A stretch of 56,497 bases of DNA from Bacteroidaceae bacterium (GCA_017522785.1 JAFWYF010000017.1:1-56497), one strand, 5' to 3'; shown: positions 39,745 to 49,406, counted from the stretch's first letter. A program made the numbers and translations. The notes: generated by a model from the sequence alone, not told the origin.

Positions 39745-41652
39745 ATGATAGAATTGATAAAAAGGTTTTCGGCCTATTTAATGGTTTTAACTATCGGAGC
39801 GTTTATTGCTTGCTCCGATGATGATAATTCTGCGCAGGGCCCATTAACACCTTTGTTCTCCGAGCCTCAGGAAATTCATTGTGAGGTAGGTGTTACAAAG
39901 AGTTTTGAGTTTGATGCCGATATAAATTGGCTTCTCGCTTCAAATGCAATATGGTGCGAACTCTCTACCGATAACGAAACATTCTCCTATAACGTATCGG
40001 GTAGGAGTGGCTTGCAGAAGGTGTTCATTCGTGTGAGTGATGAGGCTCATGATTTCACTGAGACAACAGCAAAAATTACTCTCACGCGTAGTGGCCAGAA
40101 CGAGTTAGCGGCTATAATATATCGTACACCAAAAGGGTATAATCTGCAGGTGTTGGACAGTAATGGAGATAAAATGGAATCTGTTGCAATATCATCGAAT
40201 GGAATAACAAAATTCGACGTAGATGCAAATTTCAAATTTGGTGTAACAGAATACCCCGATTGGTTGGACGAGTTCACTGTAACATCCGACGAAAACGAAC
40301 TATATAAGAAAAGTTATAAAGTGAGTGTTCTCGAGAGTTATGAACCATATCCAATGACAGGAACAATTATGTTTGTCGATGAGCAGAATAAAGTATCATA
40401 TCCCTATGAGATATCATACAGCGGTATGGCTCCACAAACAATAGAAATCTCGGGCAATGGAGCATGGGGTTGGAATCTCTCTTCCGATGGCTCTCTCTTC
40501 ACAACAAACAGCTCTGTCTCCGGCACAACAACCACATACGAAGGGAGAGTTCCTTACGGTGTAAGATGTCTCAATTATGACAGAAAATTTGTATGCTTCG
40601 AAGAGGTGGAGAATTCACTCCGACTATTGACCGACGAGGAGTCGTGGCTCAATGTTACAGTTGATGCCAATGATGTTTCTCAGGTGCTTGTTACAGGTGA
40701 TGCCTATCCTGCAGAAACTGAGGGTTCTCGTAAAGCCTATCTGTATGCTGTTCCTATGGCAGCGTACGATAACTTCATGGCACTGTTTGCCGAGGTCTCA
40801 GATATCTCTTTTGTAGACTCAACATATAACAATGTGCTCATGGAGGTAACCCAGATAAGTGATTATGTCGATATGACAACCGGTTTCGATGTTACCGATA
40901 AAGATATGAACATTATAGAGTGTTTCGACGAGAGCGACGAAGCAATACTTGCTATGCTTAACGATAAATATGCAGTTGAACAGGTTTATGCTCTTTCTGT
41001 CGATTTTGGAACATATATAAATATTAATACCAAACTTAACGAGGAGCGTTGGGAGGGTTGGAAAACCGAAAACGTCGTACTTCTCGATGTCAATGGTAAT
41101 GAAATTGATAAAGCAACCATAAGCAATTACGAGGTTGCAATGAATAGCGAGAACGAGTATTATATTTCGTTTAAAGCGCACTCGGAACCAGTAATAGTTC
41201 TATTGAAAGACTCCGAGGGTTCATATATCAAAGCTTTGGTTGTAAAATCGGGAATTGTACTAAACCCGGGTACAGGTTTCGATGTAAGATACTTGATGAC
41301 TCAAACCGTTGCAACAGCTCTTGAAACCGATATGGATATCGCCTCAATGATTATAGACAAATTCAATGTAAACGAAATCTATTCGGTTACACAAAAGGTG
41401 GGTAGAACCCTCTACATAACACCTCGTTTGACCGAAGAAGAGTGGGATGCCGGAAGTTTCGATGCTACTATACTGGTAGACGTTAATGGCAATGCTATAA
41501 AACATGCCGATGTCTCATTCGAAGGTGGTCAGGACCCATATAACAACGAATATTACTATGCATCTCTTAAGGTGAAAAAGACACCTATTATAATGATATT
41601 TGTAGGTAGAGATGGAAAGAATATTAAGGCAATGGTTATAAAACCTGCATAA
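39745..41652 (+). CDS. Surface lipoprotein with an internal duplication, function unknown
   Basis: From ATG at 39745 the product is 635 residues. The signal MIELIKRFSAYLMVLTIGAF leads to a lipobox ending in Cys23, followed by SDDDNS, a surface-export-like acidic stretch. Residues about 40-120 look like a BACON-type beta domain (SFEFDADINWLLASN). The C-terminal third holds two diverged copies of a roughly 125-residue module, at 379-507 and 510-635. Each starts TGFDV, contains an LNEERW / LTEEEW segment and DVNGN, and ends in KALVVK / KAMVIK. I do not recognise a named enzyme fold. The start was moved 10 codons in from the longest frame to keep the signal peptide. Confidence 0.8.
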   Translation: MIELIKRFSAYLMVLTIGAFIACSDDDNSAQGPLTPLFSEPQEIHCEVGVTKSFEFDADINWLLASNAIWCELSTDNETFSYNVSGRSGLQKVFIRVSDEAHDFTETTAKITLTRSGQNELAAIIYRTPKGYNLQVLDSNGDKMESVAISSNGITKFDVDANFKFGVTEYPDWLDEFTVTSDENELYKKSYKVSVLESYEPYPMTGTIMFVDEQNKVSYPYEISYSGMAPQTIEISGNGAWGWNLSSDGSLFTTNSSVSGTTTTYEGRVPYGVRCLNYDRKFVCFEEVENSLRLLTDEESWLNVTVDANDVSQVLVTGDAYPAETEGSRKAYLYAVPMAAYDNFMALFAEVSDISFVDSTYNNVLMEVTQISDYVDMTTGFDVTDKDMNIIECFDESDEAILAMLNDKYAVEQVYALSVDFGTYININTKLNEERWEGWKTENVVLLDVNGNEIDKATISNYEVAMNSENEYYISFKAHSEPVIVLLKDSEGSYIKALVVKSGIVLNPGTGFDVRYLMTQTVATALETDMDIASMIIDKFNVNEIYSVTQKVGRTLYITPRLTEEEWDAGSFDATILVDVNGNAIKHADVSFEGGQDPYNNEYYYASLKVKKTPIIMIFVGRDGKNIKAMVIKPA

Positions 41653-41688
41653 GTGTTTCAGGCAGTTTAACGAATATTTGAATTAACA

Positions 41689-44355
41689 ATGAATAATAAA
41701 ATCACATATATATATCTTCTTATCGTCGGATTTCTGACGATAGGAATGGTTGGATGCTCCGACGATGACAACGTACTGCTTGAACAGTATGGTTATGCGC
41801 AGTTCAAAGTATCTAAGAGTGCATCGTTCGATGTTGCCAAGAGTAATGCTACACGTGCGGTAGGCGAACTCAACAAACTTGCTGATGCGCACAAAATTAC
41901 TATTGTCATGCAGAATGGTGGTTCTACCATTTCGCAGACATTAGTCTTGAATTCATATAACGCCGAAAATGCTGAATATGGCTTGTACAGCGAAAAATTA
42001 CAGCTTCTTGCCGGTGATTATACAATCATAGGTTATTATATCTACGACAGGCTCGACAATAAATTGTTGGCAGGTACTGTTGCCGATAGTGAGTTTACCG
42101 TTGTTGGTGGCGGTCTTATAGTTAAGGATATTCCGGTAAATGTTGTTCCTCGAGGATTGGTATCTTTTCGCCTTGTTAAAGATTTTGTAAAGGCGCGTGC
42201 CGTAGCCGATGAAGATGCCTATACATTTGATAACATCAAATTAGTTGATATATCGGTAAAGAATACATTTACTCACGAGATTACAACATTTGAGAAAATA
42301 AAGGTAAAATATACCGAGGATTTCAAAGATGGCTCTGCCGATGATGTTCTCTATCCCGGTATGAATGCAGAAACCGCCTATGGCGAGTGCGACACCGTTG
42401 TGTGGCTGAAAGCCGGAACTTATACCATAAGTTCATACAAAACATATTCCGATAAAAAGGGTAAGACAACACTCGAGGTTGCTTCGGTAAAAACCGACAA
42501 AACATTTGTTGTCGAAGACAATGCCGAAACAGAGAACGTCGAGGTTCCTATTTCGCTTTCGGAAACAGCCGAGTATATCAAAGATTACATGGCATTAAAA
42601 GAGATATGGGAGCAACTCGATGGTCCTAATTGGCGTTATGTGGGAGATGTATATGCTCACGGTTCAAATTGGAACTTTAACAAGGATATTGACATGTGGG
42701 GCGACCAACCCGGTGTGGAACTTTTATCTAATGGTCGTGTAGCATCTTTGTCTTTGGATGGTATGGGTGCTAAAGGTGTCGTTCCCGATGCAATAGGCCA
42801 ATTAACCGATTTGATAATATTCTCTTTGGGTACTCACTCCGATAAAATAGGAGCTCATCTATTTGAGAATGCCGGCCCATCTATGACTGCTGAACAGAAA
42901 GAGGCTATTCGCTACGACTATGAGAAGACTTTCCTTGAAAAAGATTTTCGTTTGGGCCTCTCCGAAATGTGGCAGAAAACAATAGACATGGACCCCGATG
43001 CAACTCCTATTAAACGTAGCAGAATATCGTTGAAGAGTATTCAATTCGGAGACCTTACAAACGGCATCACAGGTATCTCAAAAGCGATGATGCGTTTGAC
43101 AAATCTGGAGCAGTTCTATATCGCAAATGCTCCTATTGAGTATGAGACTTTCTTTAGAGATGTTCAACCATCATCTCCTTTCTATGCAGGAATGGATACT
43201 CTTAATTGGGGTAAAATGACAAGCCTCACCGATTTGGAGATTTATAACTGTCCAAACCTTACAGCTCTTCCAATGGATATGCTATCGCAACTTCCTGAAC
43301 TTATTCAGTTGAATGTAGCTTGTTGTAAAGGCGTTTCGGGTGCTCAGTTAAAATCCGACTGGGAGAACCTTATAAAGGGCGCCAGCGGAAAAAAGATACA
43401 AATCCTTTACATGGGATATAACAACCTAGAGGAGTTCCCCGAGCATGATTTGTTGAAACAGATGGAAAAACTGAGTATGCTCGACCTTGCAAGCAATAAA
43501 ATTAAGAAGTTGAATGCTTTTGGTAAAGATATAAATTTGGCAAAGATTTATCTCGATAATAACGAGATTACAGAAATCCCCAATGTCGATGGATACTTCT
43601 GCGGATATTCAGAGATGGAGAGCTTTACATGCAGCAACAATAAAATCAAAGAGTTCCCCGATATCTTCAATGCCAACTCTGTCTATGTTATACAATCTAT
43701 CGATTTCTCATATAACGAGATAAGCGGTTTCGAGAATGGAGAAAACTTCAGAGGTTTGAATGTTGGGCAGGTAAACCTTTCCGATAACAGATTAGAGACA
43801 TTCCCCGGAATACTTTTCAAAAAGAACTCGCCTATAAGATATCTGATTCTTGCAGGAAACGGAATGAAGAAAATTCCCGATGGTTCTATGAAAGGCGATA
43901 ACGCTTATATGTTAGAGGCGCTCGACCTTACATATAACAATTTGACTGAATTGTCCGACGATTTCTATGCTGTTCGTTTGCCCTATCTCACAGGTTTGGA
44001 TCTCAGCTACAATAGTTTTGCGAAGTTCCCCACTGCGCCTTTGAGTATTAGTACATTACAACGTCTCTTTATACGTCACCAGCGCGATAAAGATGGAAAC
44101 CGTTGTCTACGTGAGTGGCCTACCGGTATCTATCGTTGCCCCTCATTGGCATACTTTTTTATCGGTTCAAACGATTTACGCAAGATAGAAGACACTTTGT
44201 CGCCCTATATTTACTATCTCGAGATTGCCGATAATCCTAATATATCAATCGATGTAACAAGCTTATGTCCATATATAACATCGGGATATGTTATGCTCAT
44301 ATACGATAAGACACAGGATATTCGCGGTTGTAGTGCTTTGAATTTGGAAAACTAA
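41689..44355 (+). CDS. Leucine-rich-repeat lipoprotein with an N-terminal DUF4458-like domain
   Basis: The 888-residue lipoprotein has a signal and lipobox ending VGC (Cys23), followed by SDDDN. Residues about 30-290 form a beta-rich region resembling DUF4458-type domains of Bacteroidales. From about 300 come leucine-rich repeats, for example LSMLDLASNKIKKLN, LAKIYLDNNEITEIP, IQSIDFSYNEISGF, VGQVNLSDNRLETFP, LEALDLTYNNLTEL and LTGLDLSYNSFAKFP. LRRs bind proteins, so this points to a protein ligand or a host-protein contact, but that is inference. The gene follows its neighbour by 36 bp and precedes the BACON-LRR gene by 19 bp. Confidence 0.88.
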   Translation: MNNKITYIYLLIVGFLTIGMVGCSDDDNVLLEQYGYAQFKVSKSASFDVAKSNATRAVGELNKLADAHKITIVMQNGGSTISQTLVLNSYNAENAEYGLYSEKLQLLAGDYTIIGYYIYDRLDNKLLAGTVADSEFTVVGGGLIVKDIPVNVVPRGLVSFRLVKDFVKARAVADEDAYTFDNIKLVDISVKNTFTHEITTFEKIKVKYTEDFKDGSADDVLYPGMNAETAYGECDTVVWLKAGTYTISSYKTYSDKKGKTTLEVASVKTDKTFVVEDNAETENVEVPISLSETAEYIKDYMALKEIWEQLDGPNWRYVGDVYAHGSNWNFNKDIDMWGDQPGVELLSNGRVASLSLDGMGAKGVVPDAIGQLTDLIIFSLGTHSDKIGAHLFENAGPSMTAEQKEAIRYDYEKTFLEKDFRLGLSEMWQKTIDMDPDATPIKRSRISLKSIQFGDLTNGITGISKAMMRLTNLEQFYIANAPIEYETFFRDVQPSSPFYAGMDTLNWGKMTSLTDLEIYNCPNLTALPMDMLSQLPELIQLNVACCKGVSGAQLKSDWENLIKGASGKKIQILYMGYNNLEEFPEHDLLKQMEKLSMLDLASNKIKKLNAFGKDINLAKIYLDNNEITEIPNVDGYFCGYSEMESFTCSNNKIKEFPDIFNANSVYVIQSIDFSYNEISGFENGENFRGLNVGQVNLSDNRLETFPGILFKKNSPIRYLILAGNGMKKIPDGSMKGDNAYMLEALDLTYNNLTELSDDFYAVRLPYLTGLDLSYNSFAKFPTAPLSISTLQRLFIRHQRDKDGNRCLREWPTGIYRCPSLAYFFIGSNDLRKIEDTLSPYIYYLEIADNPNISIDVTSLCPYITSGYVMLIYDKTQDIRGCSALNLEN

Positions 44356-44374
44356 CCTCTTAAAAGTGTAAAAA

Positions 44375-46087
44375 ATGAGAATTATGATAAAACAGTTATT
44401 AAAAATAACTTTTGGCGTTATTGTTGCTCTGTCGTTATTTACGGCATGTAACGACGATAATAATGATGCTTTATCGGGTTTTACAGTAAATGAGAGTGAG
44501 TTTACTGTAGCTGCAGAGGGTGGTGCTGAAACATGTTTTGTGGAGTCTCCTAAACGTTGGGTTGCAGAGACCTCTGCTCCTTGGTTATCTGTTTCGCCGG
44601 CAAATGGCATTGGTGCTACTGAATGTGAAATAAAAATAGACTCCTCATTAGTGAACGATGTGCGTACTGCTACTATCCGCTTCACGCCTGAGAATGAAGA
44701 GGCTCACGTCGTTACAGTGCGTCAAACAGGCTTTGGAAAGGTTATATCGGTAGAGGATAGCGATGTCGAAATCGAAGCTTCTGCTAAAGCCGATAAACGT
44801 TTCTTTGAAACAGTTGTTACTACAAATATACCCTTTAAGGTTAATATAGAGTATAGTGGCGAAGATATCGATTGGGTTACAGCCGATGAATTTGAGGTAA
44901 ATCTCGACCGTGGTGCACGTCCACGTACAGTCAAAATTCGCTTCGATTGGAAAATGAACTTTGTACCCGAAGAGCGTGTTGCACACATTAACCTTGTTCC
45001 GGCTAACGAAGCCGATGTATTAGAGACTCCGGCTGTAATCACATTGAAGCAGAAAGCCGCTCAACGTATCGAGGATAACAGACTTGGCGACTCAATTGCT
45101 CTGCTTACAATACATGAGCGTTTGAATTCCGATAGCAATCCATGGGACACAAGTGAGAATATGCGTAATTGGGACAATGTCGTACTGTGGGAGGCTAATG
45201 ATAAGGACTTGCCATGTCCCGAGGCGGTTGGTCGTGTTCGCTCTGTTACATACTTTGTTTTTAAAACAACAGAAAGTATTCCACAAGAGATACGCTATCT
45301 TAAATATTTGGAGTCGTTGGATATCTCAACCAACACCAATACCATGCTTTTAAGCATCGATTTAGGTAGCGAAATTTGCGAACTCGACTATTTGAAGGAG
45401 CTAACTCTTTTCTCATACGGTTTAGTCTCTCTTCCTGATGATTTTCACAAATTGGGAAACAGTTTGGAGTATCTCGATTTAAGTGCAAATAATTTTACCG
45501 ATATTCCTGCAGTACTAACTCCCGAGAACTTTCCTAAACTCAAAAAATTGAGAATGGTAGCTTCGCGTCGCTGGACAACAAGTGATTTGCGCAAGGCCGA
45601 TAATTACGAAAATGGCTTAGGATTGCATTTCAATACCGAAACAAATAATTCTCTTCGTCGTCTGTTCCTTTGGGAAAATCTCGAGGAACTAAGCCTTTCA
45701 AACTGTTACATAGAGGGTAACATTCCCGATTTCAAAGTGGGAGAAGATGGTATTGTTGCCTATACACAGGCCGATGTAGATGCTTTTGGTGGTGATACTA
45801 TACAATATCTTGCCGACAATAATATACCTAAGGTTCTTCCAAATATGAAACATCTGGCATTGAACCTAAACTTCTTTACCGGCAAATTGCCCGATTGGAT
45901 ACTATATCACCCCTATCTGTTAGAGTGGATTCCCGAACTTCTTCTTTTTAATCAACAGGAGCAAGGTCGTAACTCTAATGGAGAACTGGTACGTTTCGAT
46001 AATACTCCTACAAGTTTCGACTACTACTATGATGTCTTCCCGGGAACACGAGATAAGTATGAATTTAAAGATGAAATAACTGAGTAA
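44375..46087 (+). CDS. BACON-domain leucine-rich-repeat lipoprotein
   Basis: The 570-residue lipoprotein has a signal MRIMIKQLLKITFGVIVALS and lipobox FTAC followed by NDDNND. Residues about 35-120 form a BACON domain (FTVAAEGGAETCFVESPKRW, APWLSVSPANGIG, HVVTVRQTGFG), and a second beta domain occupies about 122-228 (FKVNIEYSGEDIDWV). Leucine-rich repeats cover the C-terminal half (LKYLESLDISTNTN, LKELTLFSYGLVSLP, LEYLDLSANNFTDIP, LEELSLSNCYIEGNIP). ATG at 44384 is an equally likely start. BACON domains are thought to bind mucin-like or carbohydrate ligands, LRRs proteins. The ligand is not known. Confidence 0.88.
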   Translation: MRIMIKQLLKITFGVIVALSLFTACNDDNNDALSGFTVNESEFTVAAEGGAETCFVESPKRWVAETSAPWLSVSPANGIGATECEIKIDSSLVNDVRTATIRFTPENEEAHVVTVRQTGFGKVISVEDSDVEIEASAKADKRFFETVVTTNIPFKVNIEYSGEDIDWVTADEFEVNLDRGARPRTVKIRFDWKMNFVPEERVAHINLVPANEADVLETPAVITLKQKAAQRIEDNRLGDSIALLTIHERLNSDSNPWDTSENMRNWDNVVLWEANDKDLPCPEAVGRVRSVTYFVFKTTESIPQEIRYLKYLESLDISTNTNTMLLSIDLGSEICELDYLKELTLFSYGLVSLPDDFHKLGNSLEYLDLSANNFTDIPAVLTPENFPKLKKLRMVASRRWTTSDLRKADNYENGLGLHFNTETNNSLRRLFLWENLEELSLSNCYIEGNIPDFKVGEDGIVAYTQADVDAFGGDTIQYLADNNIPKVLPNMKHLALNLNFFTGKLPDWILYHPYLLEWIPELLLFNQQEQGRNSNGELVRFDNTPTSFDYYYDVFPGTRDKYEFKDEITE

Positions 46088-46088
46088 T

Positions 46089-48101
46089 ATGAAAAAGATA
46101 TATTTGTTTTTAACACTACTCTCTGCATTGCTGGTGGTAGCTTGCTCCGACAACAGTTTGACAAGTGAGTTACCCGATAACGATGTTCCCGAAGTTGCCC
46201 TTCCCGATGAGGTAATAGAGGGCGAACTGCTTGTTAAATTTGTACCCGAAATGAGTGATATTCTCGATGAAACACTAAATTTAGGTGCAAAGACTCGTTC
46301 TGGCATCCCTTCGACCGATGAAGTGCTCGCAATACTTGGTGCGTATAGCTTTGAGCGTGTGTTTCCTGTCGATACAAAAAACGAAGAGCGCACACGTGAG
46401 GCAGGTTTGCATCTATGGTACAGAGTGCTTTTCGACGAGAATACCAATCTGCAAGAGGCCAAAAAGAATCTTTCGCTATTGGGAGAAGTTTCAAAAGTTC
46501 AGTGTAATAGAAAGATATATCGTTTGAATAATCAACGCCCTGTTGTTATAGATAGCGATGGCAATACAACATCAACAAATGAGTTTGCTTTCAACGACCC
46601 CGAACTTTATCGTCAGTGGGGCTATATTAATCGAGGAGGCTATGCTTTTGAAAAAGATTGGGCTAAGACAATTGCCGGTTGCGATGTAGGTTGCGAAGAG
46701 GCATGGAAGGTATGCACAGGAGACCCTTCTATTATAGTTGCTGTTATGGACGAGGGTGTAATGTTCAGCCACCCCGACTTGGCTGCCAATATGTGGATTA
46801 ACGAAGGCGAAGAGTTCGATACCGATAAAGATGCCGATGGAAACGGCTATAAAGAGGATAAGCATGGATATAATTTCGCAACCAATAGAGGCTATATCTC
46901 TACTACCGGATCAAATGACTCGGGACATGGAACTCACGTTGCCGGTACCATTGCTGCTGTAAACAACAATGGAATGGGTGTGTGCGGTATTGCAGGTGGC
47001 GATGTTGCAAAAGGTGAGTCGGGTGTAAAAATTATGTCTTGCCAAATATTTGATGACAACTATGTTGCTTCATTGATGCAAGAGGCAAGGGCTGTGAAAT
47101 ATGCCGCGGACAATGGTGCAACAATTCTCCAGTGTAGTTGGGGATATATGTCTCCGGTAGCAAACCCAATATTGGGCTTTACACCGGGTCCGGCTACCGA
47201 CAAGGAGTGGGAAACAATGTATCCTCTCGAAAAAGAGGCGTTTGATTATTTTATAAACAATGCCGGCTCTCCCAATGGAGTGATAGATGGCGGTATTGTG
47301 GTTTTTGCCGCAGGAAATGAGTTCGCTAGTGAGCCTTCATACCCCGGTGCTTACTCCAAATTTATTTGCGTCTCGGCTTTAGCTGCTGACTACACCCCCG
47401 CAACATATACCGATTATGGTGCAGGAATAGATTTGTCGGCTCCCGGAGGCGATGGCGACTATTATGGCGCAGTTGGAGACCATAGCGATAGCGAAGGAAT
47501 GATTTATTCTACATTGGTAGTAGAAGGAAAGCCTTCCTATGGCTATTACGAAGGTTCATCAATGGCATGCCCACACGTGTCGGGTGTTGCAGCTCTAGGT
47601 CTCTCCTATGCGGCAAAATTGCGCCGACACTTTAAAGCCGAGGAGTTTATAGAACTTATGTATAGCACTGCTACCGACCTCGACCACTATTTTACAGGCG
47701 AGAAATTGTCGCACTACAACCATTCATCACCCGGCGCATTGCCTACAAAGACTGCGCTTGCTCAATATGTTGGTAAAATGGGTAAATTGTCAAATGCTGC
47801 AGCTTTATTGAATGCTATTGCCGATGCCGGTTCATCAATGAAAATACCAAACATATATATATCGCCCGAGAGAACAGCAACCATTGACCTTGCACAATAT
47901 TTTGTGAATGGAGAAGCTCTTACATACGCAGGCTCTGTAGCAGATGAATCGGTTGCAACAGTTTCTGTATTGGGTACAAAGCTCAATGTTACAGGTGTCA
48001 AGAAAGGGGCTACACAACTAACGGTAACTACTGCCGATGGAACAGCACATACAGTGGCAGTTGTGGTGCGTGAAGGTGCAAACGAAAATGGTTGGATGTA
48101 A
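46089..48101 (+). CDS. Subtilisin-like (S8) serine protease lipoprotein
   Basis: The 670-residue protein has a lipobox at VACSDNS (Cys20). A fervidolysin-like prodomain occupies about 40-150 (IEGELLVKFVPEMSD). The S8 catalytic domain keeps the complete triad: Asp221 in VMDEGVMFSHPDLA, His280 in DSGHGTHVAGTI and Ser491 in YEGSSMACPHVSGVAA. The C-terminal roughly 100 residues form an Ig-like (BIG2-type) domain. It should be an active protease anchored to the cell surface. Its ATG lies one base after the stop of the BACON-LRR gene, so the two are translationally linked. This is the only obvious degradative enzyme in the SusCD operon. Confidence 0.94.
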   Translation: MKKIYLFLTLLSALLVVACSDNSLTSELPDNDVPEVALPDEVIEGELLVKFVPEMSDILDETLNLGAKTRSGIPSTDEVLAILGAYSFERVFPVDTKNEERTREAGLHLWYRVLFDENTNLQEAKKNLSLLGEVSKVQCNRKIYRLNNQRPVVIDSDGNTTSTNEFAFNDPELYRQWGYINRGGYAFEKDWAKTIAGCDVGCEEAWKVCTGDPSIIVAVMDEGVMFSHPDLAANMWINEGEEFDTDKDADGNGYKEDKHGYNFATNRGYISTTGSNDSGHGTHVAGTIAAVNNNGMGVCGIAGGDVAKGESGVKIMSCQIFDDNYVASLMQEARAVKYAADNGATILQCSWGYMSPVANPILGFTPGPATDKEWETMYPLEKEAFDYFINNAGSPNGVIDGGIVVFAAGNEFASEPSYPGAYSKFICVSALAADYTPATYTDYGAGIDLSAPGGDGDYYGAVGDHSDSEGMIYSTLVVEGKPSYGYYEGSSMACPHVSGVAALGLSYAAKLRRHFKAEEFIELMYSTATDLDHYFTGEKLSHYNHSSPGALPTKTALAQYVGKMGKLSNAAALLNAIADAGSSMKIPNIYISPERTATIDLAQYFVNGEALTYAGSVADESVATVSVLGTKLNVTGVKKGATQLTVTTADGTAHTVAVVVREGANENGWM

Positions 48102-48110
48102 TTAACTGTT

Positions 48111-48923
48111 ATGCTTTTAAAAGGGGTTACATATTACTTCTCTCTTGTGATTGTTATCTTCGGTATAACAACCACATCGGCGCAAGTACGTCGCTTGTCG
48201 CGAGAAGCAATAGACTCCATACGCAACATAAAACCATTTGACACAAAGGGGCAAATTTTGTCTTTTGAACATACATTGTATGACATGGGTGCAGTATATG
48301 AAACAGATACCCTAGACCAAATAGATTTCGATTTTTGCAATGTAAGTGGCAATGATGTTGTTATAACGAAGGTTACTACGTCGTGTGGCTGTGTAACGAT
48401 TGATTATCCAAAACATATTCTGCCACCCAAGGCAAAGAGCACTCTAAAGGTTGTGTTTAATCCAAAGGGCATGGGAGGAACTGTAAATACCGACATTTTC
48501 GTCTATACTACCCTTTCCGATAAACAGCCGACATCGCGTCTGAGTGTCAAAGGAAATGTGATGGCAACCGATGAGTGGGATTTTCTACCTCACAAGGTTG
48601 GAGCATTAAGACTAAAGCAAAAGGAGGTTGTTTTTGATGTTGTGAATGTTTTTCAAAAACCGTCCATGCGCATTATGTGTGCAAATGTGGGTACATCGAT
48701 GTTGCGGTTGTCAGCAAGTCTGTTGCCATCTTATGTCACTTTGAAAACCGAACCGGTGCAGTTGGAACCGGGTGCCGAAGGCGATATAGTAGTAACAGTA
48801 GACGGGGAAAAACTCCCTGCAAATGTAACCGATAATTTGCCTTTTCGTATTATAATAGATGGGGTAGAGGGCTCCCCTTCGGAACGTACGTTAAAAGTAT
48901 TGATAAAACAGATAAAAAAATAA
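48111..48923 (+). CDS. DUF1573 domain protein
   Basis: The 270-residue exported protein has a signal peptide (about 1-24, TTTSAQ). A DUF1573 domain at about 50-150 carries HTLYDMGAVYETD, FCNVSGNDVVITKVTTSCGC and NPKGMGGTVNTDIFVYT. The remainder is a second immunoglobulin-like segment (about 155-270). DUF1573 is abundant in Bacteroidetes and has an ASPM/SPD-2/Hydin-like fold. Its biochemical role is not settled. It starts 9 bp after the protease gene, so it is in the operon. Confidence 0.85.
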   Translation: MLLKGVTYYFSLVIVIFGITTTSAQVRRLSREAIDSIRNIKPFDTKGQILSFEHTLYDMGAVYETDTLDQIDFDFCNVSGNDVVITKVTTSCGCVTIDYPKHILPPKAKSTLKVVFNPKGMGGTVNTDIFVYTTLSDKQPTSRLSVKGNVMATDEWDFLPHKVGALRLKQKEVVFDVVNVFQKPSMRIMCANVGTSMLRLSASLLPSYVTLKTEPVQLEPGAEGDIVVTVDGEKLPANVTDNLPFRIIIDGVEGSPSERTLKVLIKQIKK

Positions 48924-48932
48924 AAGAATAAT

Positions 48933-49406
48933 ATGAAAACTATTTTAAGAGTAATGACATTGTGTGTTTTGCTCATTGGATTTAACAGTTGTTCCGATGA
49001 CGATAATACACCTCTTCCTCCTTTCGAAGTGAATTATGCGAATATAGCAGGAACATGGATGTTGGCAGAGTGGAACAACGGAGCATCGTTACCAGAGGAA
49101 ACCTATTGCTATATCTACTTCGACCGTAGAGACAGAGTCTTCAAAATGTATCAGAAATTTGACAGTATGTATGCCAAATATATAACAGGCTCCTATAATA
49201 TCGAAGAGGATATATATTTAGGATATATAATCGACGGAGAATATGATTATGAGAATGGCGACTGGAACAACTCATATATTGTAACTGCTTTCGATGAATC
49301 TACTATGGTGTGGACTGCAAAAAATAACAAGAACGATGTATGTAAATATGTACGTTGTGATGGGGTCCCCCAGAATATTATAGACGAAGCTAGAGTCTTT
49401 GAATAA
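48933..49406 (+). CDS. Lipocalin-like lipoprotein
   Basis: The 157-residue lipoprotein has a signal ending FNSC (Cys20) followed by SDDDN. The rest looks like a small lipocalin-like beta barrel: the opening NIAGTWMLAEWNNG, YIYFDRRDRVFKMYQ, GSYNIEEDIYLGY and YIVTAFDESTMVWTAKN. Such proteins may bind hydrophobic small molecules. Here it may simply be a surface accessory. It is the last gene of the operon, followed by a terminator. Confidence 0.8.
   Translation: MKTILRVMTLCVLLIGFNSCSDDDNTPLPPFEVNYANIAGTWMLAEWNNGASLPEETYCYIYFDRRDRVFKMYQKFDSMYAKYITGSYNIEEDIYLGYIIDGEYDYENGDWNNSYIVTAFDESTMVWTAKNNKNDVCKYVRCDGVPQNIIDEARVFE

Noticed and set aside
34308-49406. Reading the SusCD operon as an ordinary glycan-utilisation locus
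   Set aside because: No carbohydrate-active enzyme is encoded, so a glycan target is not supported, although it is not excluded.
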